A stretch of 64,000 bases of DNA from Thermodesulfobium acidiphilum (GTDB lineage: Bacteria > Thermodesulfobiota > Thermodesulfobiia > Thermodesulfobiales > Thermodesulfobiaceae): assembly GCF_003057965.1 (NCBI RefSeq), contig NZ_CP020921.1, positions 546,916-610,915 of the forward strand, given 5' to 3'. A program made the translations under genes and the position numbers. The notes below the pieces were generated by a model. That model made no database searches and had not been told where the DNA came from. It worked only from the letters and a program-made list of their open reading frames with translations. Below are positions 1 through 8,149 of this stretch, piece by piece; the first letter of the stretch is position 1; every line of letters starts with the position of its first letter.

Positions 1-31
1 ATTGAACACTGAAATGGGTGAGCAGTTCTGA
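1..31 (+). CDS. 3' end of an upstream gene (partial)
   Basis: A reading frame entering from the left edge closes with TGA at 29-31 after nine visible codons (LNTEMGEQF). It overlaps the proposed start of the next gene by a few bases, as is common in this tightly packed genome. In many bacteria rbfA precedes the nrnA-truB-ribF run, so rbfA is a guess from gene order; the residues themselves are too few to identify anything. Confidence 0.35.
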   Translation, partial: LNTEMGEQF

Positions 32-987
32 GTAAAATATGTGCTAGAATTTTAAACTTATTAAGTAACGCCAATTCTTTTGATATTTTTACACACTTAG
101 AACCTGATGGTGACGCTATAGGTTCTAGTCTTGCTTTATATTTTTACCTGAAGTCAATAGGAAAGGATGTAAGATTTATAAAGCCTTACAGAACTCCAAA
201 TAGTGTTATGGATTTTCCGGGTATGGAAAACGTATATACTGGCAATGATTTTGATTTTTCGAGAGTTGCAATATTACTTGATGCATCTTCATTGAAAAGA
301 ATAGGGAAACCATATGAAGAAATTTTTCCAAAATACAAGAATTTTTTTATAATCGATCATCATCACGGTCCATATTTTGATTCTGCTAACATATACATTG
401 ACACTACTGCTAGTGCAACTGCTGTTTTAGTTTTTGATGTTATAAAAAAGATGAAACAAAATATAAATAATCTGGTAGCGACGTACTTATATTTGGCTTT
501 ACACTACGATACGGGCGGATTTTATTATACAAATACTAATGAAAAATGTTTAAAAGTTGCTTCAAAATTATTAGAATACGGTGTAGATATGAGTTTGGTT
601 ATGAGGTATTATGAGAGAGATGCGAGCAGTATTGCAAAAATGGGTTTTTTATTATCTAAACTAAAGGCTTCTGATGGTATTTCATGGCTTTCTATATCAT
701 ACAAAGATTTTATAAATTTTTCGCTAGAACCAGATATTACTAAAGGTCTTATTGAATGGTTAAGAAGAATAAAGAATTGTAGAGTATCGATAGTCTTTAG
801 AGAGGATCAACCAGGTAAAGTAAAAATAAGTTTTAGAGGGAAGAATACAGGAAAGCTTAACTCTATTGCTGAACACTTTGGAGGTGGGGGACATCCTGAA
901 GCAGCGGGAGCTGTTGTTGATGGTAACTTTGATGAAATAGTCGATTTAGTTTTGAGCTACACTAAAAAAGAGGTTTTTGGTGCTTAA
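28..987 (+). CDS. nrnA: DHH-family phosphoesterase, NrnA-like nanoRNase / pAp phosphatase
   Basis: Bifunctional oligoribonuclease/pAp phosphatase family, which degrades 2-5 nt RNA and hydrolyses 3'-phosphoadenosine 5'-phosphate in the cytoplasm. The DHH motif I (EPDGDAIGSSLAL) lies at about residues 25-37, an IIDHHHG motif follows in the middle, and the glycine-rich DHHA1 end (HFGGGGHPEAAGA) is near the C-terminus. The first in-frame ATG is at 208 and would delete motif I, so the true start must be upstream. No ATG, GTG or TTG exists between the in-frame stop at 19-21 and codon 208. CTG at 28, five bases after GGGTGAG, gives a normal 319-residue protein. Located directly before truB. Confidence 0.85.
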   Translation: MSKICARILNLLSNANSFDIFTHLEPDGDAIGSSLALYFYLKSIGKDVRFIKPYRTPNSVMDFPGMENVYTGNDFDFSRVAILLDASSLKRIGKPYEEIFPKYKNFFIIDHHHGPYFDSANIYIDTTASATAVLVFDVIKKMKQNINNLVATYLYLALHYDTGGFYYTNTNEKCLKVASKLLEYGVDMSLVMRYYERDASSIAKMGFLLSKLKASDGISWLSISYKDFINFSLEPDITKGLIEWLRRIKNCRVSIVFREDQPGKVKISFRGKNTGKLNSIAEHFGGGGHPEAAGAVVDGNFDEIVDLVLSYTKKEVFGA

Positions 988-1885
988 CGGCTTTTTAAAC
1001 GTTTTTAAAGATAAATCTAAAAGTTCTTTTGAAGTTGTTGACTCAATTAAGAAGATGTTTAAAGACGAGCTTGGTGCTGACATAAAGATAGGACATTTAG
1101 GAACGCTTGATCCGTGCGCAGTAGGAGTTTTACCTATAGCTTTAGGAAAGGCTACCAGGCTTTGTGAATTTATTGAGAATAAGGATAAAAAATATCTCTT
1201 TGAGCTTACTTTGGGGTTTAAGACTACTACTGGAGATCAAGAAGGAGATGTTTTAGATGTTCAAACTATTCCACATATTTCTGATGAAAGGATTATTTCT
1301 GTTTGTTCTGATCTTATAGGTTGCTATTTCCAAAAAGTACCTTCTTATTCTGCTTCTAAGGTTGAAGGCAAGAGGTTTTATGAGTTGGCAAGAGCAAATC
1401 AGAAAGTCCCTGAGCGATATAAAGAAGTAAATATAAAGCAACTTAAATTTATTAAACGAAATAAAAATTCGCTTTGGTTTGAGGTTTTGTGTTCCTTTGG
1501 AACATATATAAGAACTTTGTGTGAAGATATAGCTGTAAAGCTGGGAACTATTGGGACAATGACATTTTTGCTTAGGGAAACATCTGGAGACTTTCATCTA
1601 AAGGATAGCATTAGTCTTGAGAAATTAAGAAATTTGATTATGAGAAGAGAATATTTTAAAGTTATAATTCCTGTGAACAAGATGTTGTCACATATACCAG
1701 TTGTAGTATTAAATTATGAGAATGCTAAGAAATTTGTAGCTGGTCAAGAAGTTTGGATAAAGAAGGATTTTGATAATTTTGAAATATTAAGAATATTTTG
1801 TATGTCTGGGACATTTCTGGGTTTGGCTGAAAAATCTAAAGGTGAGAAAAAAATTTGGAAACCTAATAAGGTGATAATTATATGA
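980..1885 (+). CDS. truB: tRNA pseudouridine(55) synthase TruB
   Basis: Makes pseudouridine 55 in the T-loop of tRNAs. The catalytic block GHLGTLDPCAVGVLPIALG (around residue 44 for the Asp) matches the family GHxGTLDPxAxGVLP signature, and the N-terminal NGFLNVFKDKSKSS is the usual opening. GTG at 980 is preferred over TTG at 977 because AGAGG at 969-973 then sits six bases away. It overlaps the 3' end of nrnA by 8 bases and the start of ribF by 4 (ATGA), so the three are surely co-transcribed. The length of about 301 residues is normal and includes a C-terminal PUA-like region. Confidence 0.95.
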   Translation: MLNGFLNVFKDKSKSSFEVVDSIKKMFKDELGADIKIGHLGTLDPCAVGVLPIALGKATRLCEFIENKDKKYLFELTLGFKTTTGDQEGDVLDVQTIPHISDERIISVCSDLIGCYFQKVPSYSASKVEGKRFYELARANQKVPERYKEVNIKQLKFIKRNKNSLWFEVLCSFGTYIRTLCEDIAVKLGTIGTMTFLLRETSGDFHLKDSISLEKLRNLIMRREYFKVIIPVNKMLSHIPVVVLNYENAKKFVAGQEVWIKKDFDNFEILRIFCMSGTFLGLAEKSKGEKKIWKPNKVIII

Positions 1886-2805
1886 TAAGAGGTATTTATA
1901 GAAAAGAAAATAAAAATGGATCAAGATTTTTGACCATTGGTACATTTGACGGAGTACATTTAGGACATCAATTGTTATTTAAGCAACTTAAAAAAATGAG
2001 AAAAGATAGTGAGGATTTAATTAGCGTAGTAACATTCGAACCGCACCCGAGGATTTTTTTTAAAAGCATAGAAAATCTGTCGCTAATTACTATTATTGAG
2101 GAAAGAATAAGGTTGTTGTTAGAACACGTTGATGAGGTAATAGTTTTGCAGTTCGATGAGTCACTCTCAAAACTTACTCCAGAAGAATTTATTAATTTTC
2201 TTTGTAGTAATTTTAAAATTAATACAATTGTTGAAGGGGAAAATTTCCATTTTGGACGCAAAAAAGGTGGAGACGTTAATCTTTTAAAGGAACTGGGAAA
2301 TAAGTTTGGATTTAACGTAGACATTGCAAACCTGTATATATTTGACGGAGTTCCAATTTCAAGCTCAAGAATTAGGAGGCTTATAATATCTGGAAAGATT
2401 GATGAGGCAAATAAGCTACTTGGTTGGGATTTTTTTGTTTCTGGAGAAGTAATTCATGGAGACCGTATAGGCACATTTTTAGGCTTTCCAACTGCTAATC
2501 TTAGATTGCCTGAATATAAAATCGTTCCACAATCAGGAGTTTATTCTGCTGAGGTTGAAATTGCAGGTGAGAGATATTTAGGAGCGCTTAATATTGGTGT
2601 AAAACCAACTGTTGGTGGGAAAAGAAGATCTATTGAAGTACATGTAATAAACTTTGAAGGCAATCTTTACCAGGAAGTTATTACAGTTTACTTTAAATCT
2701 AAAATTAGAGACGAGATAAAATTCGATTCAATTGCCGCGTTAAAAAAACAGATAAAGTTAGACATAGAAAACATTGTAAGGACTAGCAATAGAGAGAAAG
2801 TTTAA
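1882..2805 (+). CDS. ribF: Bifunctional riboflavin kinase / FAD synthetase
   Basis: Converts riboflavin to FMN and then FAD. The N-terminal nucleotidyltransferase domain shows TIGTFDGVHLGHQ (about residues 17-29) and ISSSRIR near residue 158. The C-terminal flavokinase domain shows GFPTANL, GVYSAEV and NIGVKPTVGG (about residues 200-250). The 307-residue length is normal. It starts in an ATGA overlap with truB and has AAGGTG just upstream. It converges on aroH, with only nine bases between the two stop codons. Confidence 0.96.
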   Translation: MIRGIYRKENKNGSRFLTIGTFDGVHLGHQLLFKQLKKMRKDSEDLISVVTFEPHPRIFFKSIENLSLITIIEERIRLLLEHVDEVIVLQFDESLSKLTPEEFINFLCSNFKINTIVEGENFHFGRKKGGDVNLLKELGNKFGFNVDIANLYIFDGVPISSSRIRRLIISGKIDEANKLLGWDFFVSGEVIHGDRIGTFLGFPTANLRLPEYKIVPQSGVYSAEVEIAGERYLGALNIGVKPTVGGKRRSIEVHVINFEGNLYQEVITVYFKSKIRDEIKFDSIAALKKQIKLDIENIVRTSNREKV

Positions 2806-2814
2806 TATATATTC

Positions 2815-3198
2815 TTAATCTCTTATAAGATCGGGCCTTAATTTTGATGCTTCATTAAGAAATATATGTTTTATTTGGTTTTTTGCCTTTTTGCTATAGC
2901 ACTGTAAAAGTATTCTTATACACATTTTTGGTGCATTAACAACTTTTGCCTCTAATGTCCCGAAAACTGGAGTGGATGGAAATGTTTCTCTTACAAATTT
3001 TCCTGCAAATTCAGAGTGAATGTCATTAGTTACTGATATAAAAAAGTTAACCATATCTTCTTCCTTTATATCATTTTCATTAACCATTTTAGTGACCAAC
3101 TCAATAACCTTTTCCTTTATTTCATTTGGATCGTCTTTTAATAGAGTAGTAGCTCCTCTAATTGCCAGTAGCCTTGAATTTTCTTTATACTCTTCCAT
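2815..3198 (-). CDS. aroH: Chorismate mutase, AroH class
   Basis: Rearranges chorismate to prephenate for Phe/Tyr synthesis. It is a small (127 aa) protein with the AroH-type hallmarks: LLAIRGATTL near the N-terminus, SVTNDIHSEFAGKFVRE mid-protein, KMCIRILLQC, and a C-terminal IKHIFLNEASKLRPDL, close to the Bacillus subtilis trimeric enzyme rather than the all-helical AroQ type. It stands alone on the minus strand between ribF and folD. The ATG is preceded by AGAGGAGAG. Confidence 0.93.
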   Translation of the reverse strand: MEEYKENSRLLAIRGATTLLKDDPNEIKEKVIELVTKMVNENDIKEEDMVNFFISVTNDIHSEFAGKFVRETFPSTPVFGTLEAKVVNAPKMCIRILLQCYSKKAKNQIKHIFLNEASKLRPDLIRD

Positions 3199-3271
3199 TC
3201 TATGCTCTCCTCTTTAAGTTTTTTTTTATAATAATTAAAAAAATAAAATAAAATTTTTTACCTTATTGTCT

Positions 3272-3277
3272 TATAAT
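3272..3277 (+). promoter_or_regulatory. Probable -10 box for folD-his operon
   Basis: A perfect TATAAT lies in the short divergent gap between aroH and folD, about 38 bases upstream of the folD start. No convincing -35 box is visible in the A/T-rich run before it, so the assignment rests on the hexamer and its position. Confidence 0.45.
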
Positions 3278-3309
3278 AAAGTATCATAAAAAATATGGAG
3301 TTGATAAAG

Positions 3310-4173
3310 TTGAGTGCAATTATATTAAACGGAAAAGAGGTAGCTAGTCAATGGGAGAAAAAAAATATTTTAAGAGTGCAAAATCTAAAAACAAAAGGAG
3401 TAAGTGTCTGTCTTGCGGTTGCAAGATTTAATGATGATGAAGCGTCAAAGGTTTATGTTAAAAAGAAAGTTGCAATGTGTGAAAAATTGGGCATAAAACC
3501 CATTCTTATAGAAGAGGAAGGCCTGGATCAGGAAAGAATAGAAAATAGAGTTTCTTCTCTGAATAAAGACAAAGAGATAAATGGAATAATAGTTCAATTA
3601 CCCTTACCCAAGGGCATTGACAAAGAAAGGGTTTTATCTTTGGTTAGTCCTGAAAAGGATGTAGATGGCTTAAATGTTTTTTCATGTGGCTTGTTATACA
3701 AAAACATGCCTGGTTTGAGGCCATGTACTCCAAGTGGGATAATTCGCTTATTAAAAGAATACAAAATAGAACTTATTGGTAAAAGAGCTGTAATTCTTGG
3801 AAGGAGTCAACTTGTAGGTCTGCCAATTTTTTTGATGCTTTTGCATGAGAATGCCACACCAACTATTGTACATTCAAAAACTATGGACCTAAAAAATATA
3901 TGCAAAGAAGCAGACATATTAATTGTTGCCACTGGAAAAGCAAAAATGGTAAATAGAGAGTATGTAAAAAAAGGGGCAGTAGTAGTTGATGTAGGAATAT
4001 CCAGAGTAGATGGTAAAATCGTTGGTGACGTTGATTTTGATGATGTTTTTGATGTAGCTGGTTATCTTACTCCAGTGCCGGGTGGTGTAGGACCTCTGAC
4101 TATAATGTCTTTGATGGAAAATGTAATTAACGCAGCTTCTATTCAGGCAGGCATAAAAGATGACGTTGTTTAG
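3310..4173 (+). CDS. folD: Bifunctional methylenetetrahydrofolate dehydrogenase / cyclohydrolase
   Basis: Interconverts 5,10-methylene-THF and 10-formyl-THF, which feeds the PurN and PurH steps encoded further right. The substrate region has VYVKKK and the conserved IIVQLPLPKGID. The NAD(P)-binding part has ILGRSQLVGLP and a C-terminal TPVPGGVGPLTIMSL. The canonical family serine in GRSxxVG is present. TTG at 3310 is chosen because GGAG at 3297-3300 precedes it by nine bases. An ATG at 3295 in the same frame has no ribosome site and would add five residues. The stop overlaps hisC by 14 bases. Confidence 0.95.
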   Translation: MSAIILNGKEVASQWEKKNILRVQNLKTKGVSVCLAVARFNDDEASKVYVKKKVAMCEKLGIKPILIEEEGLDQERIENRVSSLNKDKEINGIIVQLPLPKGIDKERVLSLVSPEKDVDGLNVFSCGLLYKNMPGLRPCTPSGIIRLLKEYKIELIGKRAVILGRSQLVGLPIFLMLLHENATPTIVHSKTMDLKNICKEADILIVATGKAKMVNREYVKKGAVVVDVGISRVDGKIVGDVDFDDVFDVAGYLTPVPGGVGPLTIMSLMENVINAASIQAGIKDDVV

Positions 4174-5209
4174 AAAGGACCTTTTAGAGATTGAACCATA
4201 TAGACCAGTAGAGGTTGAAGATGCAATTAGGCTTGATAGAAATGAAAGTCCATTTGATTTACCAGTGCAGGTGAAAGAGGAAATTATTAGTGCGTTTTCT
4301 AGGCTTCGACTGAATCATTATCCTGATGCGTGGTGCAGTTCTGTAAAAGAAGCATTTAGCCAATATGTTGGTAAAATAAAACCCGAAGAAGTTACTGTAG
4401 GAAATGGTTGCGATGAAGTTATCCAAAATGTAATTATGGCATTTGCATTAAATAATGGTCCTGTCCTTTCCTTTAGGCCGACATTTCCTACTTATCAAAT
4501 AGCTTCAAGGAATTTGGGAGTTGAGTATATAGAAATTCCTTTAAATGAAGACTTTACAATACCTATTGAAAAAACAATTGATGTTTTGAAAGAAAAAAAG
4601 CCTTCAGTAGTTGTGATATGTAATCCTAACAACCCAACTGGAAACTGTTTTCCAGAAGAATATATAGAAAGTATAATTAATAGTACAATAGGAGTTGTCT
4701 TAATTGACGAGGTTTATTTTGAGTTTAGTAAAAAAAGCTTTGTTGACAAATTTAGGCTATATCCAAATGTTTTAATATTGAGAACCTTATCTAAAGCCTT
4801 TTCGGGTGCAGGAATAAGAATTGGTTTTGCTTTTGGAAACAAACTTCTAATAGATGAAGTTGAAAAGGTAAGATTACCATATTTACTTTCCCACTTTTCA
4901 CAAGTGGCAGGGAGCATTCTACTTAAAAGTAGTAACCTATTCAAGCCGAATATTGATGCTATTAGTGCTGAGATAAAAAAAATTTACGATGGCTTATTAA
5001 AAATGGGAATCAAAGCCTATCCTACTGAAGCTAACTTTTTGTTAGCAAAATTTGATAAACCTGCTAAAAATATTGTTGAAAAGCTTAGAAAAAGAAAAGT
5101 TTTAGTAAGATATTTTCCATATTTGCCTAACTTTATTAGGATTTCTGCTGGCAGAAGTTCTGATACAAATATCTTGTTAAAGGAGCTTGAAAGAATACTA
5201 AATGAGTAA
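4160..5209 (+). CDS. hisC: Histidinol-phosphate aminotransferase
   Basis: PLP enzyme converting imidazole-acetol phosphate to histidinol phosphate. Fold-type I aminotransferase motifs are visible: LDRNESPFDLP near residue 22, CNPNNPTGN (about 154-162), IDEVYFEF, and the PLP-lysine segment RTLSKAFSGAGIRIG around residue 212. The C-terminal arginine region is FIRISAGR. It overlaps folD by 14 bases and the following HAD gene by 8, so translation is probably coupled. The 349-residue length is normal. Confidence 0.94.
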   Translation: MTLFRKDLLEIEPYRPVEVEDAIRLDRNESPFDLPVQVKEEIISAFSRLRLNHYPDAWCSSVKEAFSQYVGKIKPEEVTVGNGCDEVIQNVIMAFALNNGPVLSFRPTFPTYQIASRNLGVEYIEIPLNEDFTIPIEKTIDVLKEKKPSVVVICNPNNPTGNCFPEEYIESIINSTIGVVLIDEVYFEFSKKSFVDKFRLYPNVLILRTLSKAFSGAGIRIGFAFGNKLLIDEVEKVRLPYLLSHFSQVAGSILLKSSNLFKPNIDAISAEIKKIYDGLLKMGIKAYPTEANFLLAKFDKPAKNIVEKLRKRKVLVRYFPYLPNFIRISAGRSSDTNILLKELERILNE

Positions 5210-6011
5210 TTTTATAGTTTTTGATATAGATGGAGTTTTGATCCAAACTAACGGTTCTTTTGTAGAATCTACAATTAAGACCTTTGAGTATGTTAGAAAT
5301 TTATTTGGTAAGAGCTCAAAATGTAATATTGAACACATAGGCTTTTTAAAGTCACTGCGGGGGTTTAATAATGATTGGGATTTAACATATGCTCTTTTGG
5401 CAATTAGCTGGAATTATCCTACTTTTGAAGAGGCAGAATTTCTTGAAATTTTGAAAAATTATTTCAAGAAAAATAGTGAACTCCCCAAAATAGAAATTGG
5501 TTATGAGTTTGTTAAAAGAATCTTTCAAGAATTTTACCTTGGTGAAAAACTTTTTTTTGACATATATTTGGAGAAACCAAAGTATGTATTTTTTAAAGGT
5601 TTTATTTATCAAGAAAAACCTTTGATTAATTTTTGTAATTATTCTATAGATAGGCAAAAAATAGGAATTTATTCTGGAAGATGTTTTAAGGAAGCCGAAG
5701 TTGCTTTGAGGGCAGTTAATCTAATTGTGTTGAATGATTTTTATTTTACTGATGATAGCGGCTTTAAAAAGCCTGATCCTACCCCTCTTGAGAAGATGTT
5801 TGTTATGAACAAATGTTCACAAATGACTTACGTGGGCGATACTTTGGATGACCTTGAATTGGTTATAAGAGCAAGAGAAAAAGGATTACCTGTAGAATTT
5901 GTTGGAGTTAAAACTGGAACATATTCAAATCAGCTTATTGACAAAATAGAAAACTTTTCCTTTGCAAAAATGTATGAAAATGTAAGGGATTATTTGGATA
6001 AAATTCTTTAA
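5202..6011 (+). CDS. HAD-superfamily phosphatase, candidate histidinol-phosphatase
   Basis: The N-terminus FIVFDIDGVL carries the HAD motif I nucleophile and acid-base pair (Asp8, Asp10). IGIYSGRC is in the motif II area, FKKPDP supplies the motif III lysine, and YVGDTLDDLE the motif IV acidic residues. The long middle part is a C1-type cap. It lies between hisC and hisB and overlaps hisC by 8 bases, so dephosphorylation of histidinol phosphate is the obvious candidate role. That is inference from context; the sequence alone only proves a HAD hydrolase. It does not look like the HisB N-terminal or the PHP-type HisK phosphatases. Confidence 0.8.
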   Translation: MSNFIVFDIDGVLIQTNGSFVESTIKTFEYVRNLFGKSSKCNIEHIGFLKSLRGFNNDWDLTYALLAISWNYPTFEEAEFLEILKNYFKKNSELPKIEIGYEFVKRIFQEFYLGEKLFFDIYLEKPKYVFFKGFIYQEKPLINFCNYSIDRQKIGIYSGRCFKEAEVALRAVNLIVLNDFYFTDDSGFKKPDPTPLEKMFVMNKCSQMTYVGDTLDDLELVIRAREKGLPVEFVGVKTGTYSNQLIDKIENFSFAKMYENVRDYLDKIL

Positions 6012-6130
6012 ATTAAGCTACCTTTTTAAGCTTTATTTTTATGATTAAACTGGTGTTTAAAAATTTAGTAAAGTTTGGTTTTGGAATTTATAGTTACTTT
6101 CAAACAAACAAAGAGAGGTAGGTTTTCAAA

Positions 6131-6739
6131 ATGACTTTTGGAAGCAAGAAAAAAATAGCAAGAGTGTCAAAAATTAAAAGGAAAACTTATGAAACCGACA
6201 TTGATTTGGAAATTAACATAGATGGAACAGGAGAAAATTCAATACTAACTAATATTGGTTTTTTTGACCATATGCTCTCTACTCTTTCAAAACACTCAAA
6301 TGTTGACATGAAATTGAGGTGTACAGGAGATTTAGAAGTTGATTATCATCATAGCGTTGAAGATGTAGGAATTGTTGTTGGAGAAGCTTTATTAAAGGCC
6401 TTAGGGGATAAGGTTGGTATAAAAAGGTTTTCAAATGCAATCCTGCCAATGGACGATGCGTTAGTTTTGTGTGCTATAGATATTTCTGGCAGACCTTATT
6501 TTTCTTATGATGTTGAATTTGATTCCAAAATTATAGGCAAATTTAATACAGAACTTGTAGAAGTTTTTTTTAACTCTCTAGCGATGAATTTGAAAGCAAA
6601 CCTTCATTTTAAGAAGATTTCTGGATTTAATAGCCATCATATTGCAGAAGCATGCTTTAAATCATTTGCTATATGTTTGAAAGATGCTGTAGCTTTGACT
6701 AATTCGGGATCTATTCCATCTGTTAAGGGGAGTATTTAA
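6131..6739 (+). CDS. hisB: Imidazoleglycerol-phosphate dehydratase
   Basis: Dehydrates imidazoleglycerol phosphate in histidine synthesis. Metal-binding motifs of the family are intact: FFDHMLSTLSKHS (about 43-55), DYHHSVEDVG (about 69-78) and SHHIAEACFKSFA (about 167-179). It is a monofunctional 202-residue enzyme without the N-terminal phosphatase found in E. coli, consistent with a separate phosphatase gene upstream. The extended basic N-terminus (about 16 residues before YETDIDLE) is slightly longer than usual. GAGAGG lies nine bases before ATG. It overlaps hisH by one base (TAATG). Confidence 0.95.
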   Translation: MTFGSKKKIARVSKIKRKTYETDIDLEINIDGTGENSILTNIGFFDHMLSTLSKHSNVDMKLRCTGDLEVDYHHSVEDVGIVVGEALLKALGDKVGIKRFSNAILPMDDALVLCAIDISGRPYFSYDVEFDSKIIGKFNTELVEVFFNSLAMNLKANLHFKKISGFNSHHIAEACFKSFAICLKDAVALTNSGSIPSVKGSI

Positions 6740-7347
6740 TGATAGGGGTTTTGTGCTATAAAGGAGGAGGAAATTTAGGTAGTGTATTTAAAGCAATTAG
6801 TTATTTGGGTTATGAATTTAAAGAAATTTGGAATCAAGAAGATTTGAGAAAAGCCGATGCTTTGATTTTCCCTGGACAAGGCTCCTTTGCACAGGCAAAT
6901 AAATCTCTTAAAGAAGCTAATCTTTGGGAAGCATTAAAGGAATTCATATACTCAGGTAAACCCTTCTTTGGAATCTGTTTGGGCTTGCAATTGCTTTTTG
7001 ATTATTCTGATGAATTTGGATTTACAGAAGGTTTGAAAATTATTTCTGGAAAAGTTGTAGAATTTCAAAAGGATTTCATAAGACCGCATCTTGGTTGGAA
7101 CCAAGTTTTTAATACTTCTGACTTGAAATTTTTTAAAGATATACCTGATGCTTCTTCTTTCTATTTTGTTCATTCTTATTATCCAGAAGTTTATGATCTG
7201 TCTTGCAAAAAGGGATTTAGTGAATATGTGGATAAAAAATTTGTATGCGTTGTTGAAAAAGAAAACGTATTTGCCTGTCAATTTCACCCTGAAAAGAGTG
7301 GACGTTGGGGACTTAAGCTCTTGGATAATTTTTTGAGTTCAATATAG
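6739..7347 (+). CDS. hisH: Imidazole glycerol phosphate synthase glutaminase subunit
   Basis: Class I glutamine amidotransferase that supplies ammonia to HisF. The nucleophile elbow FFGICLGLQLLFD holds the catalytic Cys (about residue 80), and QFHPEKSG supplies the His/Glu pair near the C-terminus. The 202-residue length is normal. The partner hisF is not in this window. The start follows AAGGGGAG and shares one base with the hisB stop. Confidence 0.95.
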   Translation: MIGVLCYKGGGNLGSVFKAISYLGYEFKEIWNQEDLRKADALIFPGQGSFAQANKSLKEANLWEALKEFIYSGKPFFGICLGLQLLFDYSDEFGFTEGLKIISGKVVEFQKDFIRPHLGWNQVFNTSDLKFFKDIPDASSFYFVHSYYPEVYDLSCKKGFSEYVDKKFVCVVEKENVFACQFHPEKSGRWGLKLLDNFLSSI

Positions 7348-7439
7348 TTATAAAAGTTATAAAATAGTTATAGATTATAAATTTTTTACCTTTATGTTAT
7401 CCAACATCAACAGGGCTAATTACTTTTTAAGGAGGTTAA

Positions 7440-8147
7440 ATGTTTGAAATAATACCTGCAATTGATATATACCGGAATAATGTTGTTAGACTCTATCGAG
7501 GTGATTTTGATAAAATAAAAATATATGGGAAACCTGAAGAATATTTTGATAAGCTAAAATCTTCTGGAATTAATTTTGTGCACATAATTGATCTGGAGGC
7601 TTCTAAAAGTGGTAAATTTACTGCATTTAACGTTCTTGAAATGGCAAAGTCAAGGGGTTTTGTCGTCCAATGGGGGGGAGGAATAAGAAAATACGATGAT
7701 GTTAAGGAACTGGCAAAGTTGGGAGCCGATAGAGTTATTATTGGAACGGTTGCTTTTACTGATGAGGAAACTCTTGATAGGATTTTAAAAGATTTTGGAG
7801 ACAAAGTCCTTATTTCTTTAGATTTTAAGGATGAAAAACTTTGTTATCATGGATGGACTTCTTCAATTTCCTTAGAATTAAAAGATTTACAGAATAAATT
7901 TGCGAACAAAAATAATCTGGGTTTTTTGGTTACAGACATAAATAAAGATGGTACGCTTTCTGATCCTTCGGAAGAGTTATTTGAAAGTATTAGAAAAATA
8001 TTTCCAAAACACAGATTAATAGGTGCTGGAGGAATCTCAAAAAAAGAACACATTCATGTCCTTGAAAGCATTGGGTTTAACGGTGCGGTAATAGGTAAAG
8101 CATGGGTGGAAGGTCATATAAAATTTTTTGATGGAAGGGTAATTTAA
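7440..8147 (+). CDS. hisA: Phosphoribosylformimino-AICAR phosphate isomerase
   Basis: Amadori isomerase of histidine synthesis with a TIM barrel. It starts with the typical FEIIPAIDIYRNNVVRLYRGDF, which contains the first catalytic Asp (residue 8). LVTDINKDGTLSDPS in the second half supplies the second Asp, and phosphate-binding turns are GGGIRKYDD and IGAGGIS. The 235-residue length is usual. Strong AAGGAGG precedes the ATG. It is separated from hisH by 92 A/T-rich bases and ends two bases before purF. Confidence 0.94.
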   Translation: MFEIIPAIDIYRNNVVRLYRGDFDKIKIYGKPEEYFDKLKSSGINFVHIIDLEASKSGKFTAFNVLEMAKSRGFVVQWGGGIRKYDDVKELAKLGADRVIIGTVAFTDEETLDRILKDFGDKVLISLDFKDEKLCYHGWTSSISLELKDLQNKFANKNNLGFLVTDINKDGTLSDPSEELFESIRKIFPKHRLIGAGGISKKEHIHVLESIGFNGAVIGKAWVEGHIKFFDGRVI

Positions 8148-8149
8148 TC

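Noticed and set aside
1253-1597. Long open frames on the opposite strand of truB, purH, murC and others
   Set aside because: They lie entirely inside well-identified genes, show no family motifs and have biased, low-complexity composition typical of shadow frames.
6012-6040. Hairpin AAGCT/AGCTT followed by TATTTTT after the HAD gene
   Set aside because: Only five base pairs; too weak to call a terminator, and hisB continues the pathway.
7345-7380. Near-repeats of GTTATAAAA before hisA
   Set aside because: Low-complexity A/T sequence; no operator of this form is known to me and no symmetry is seen.
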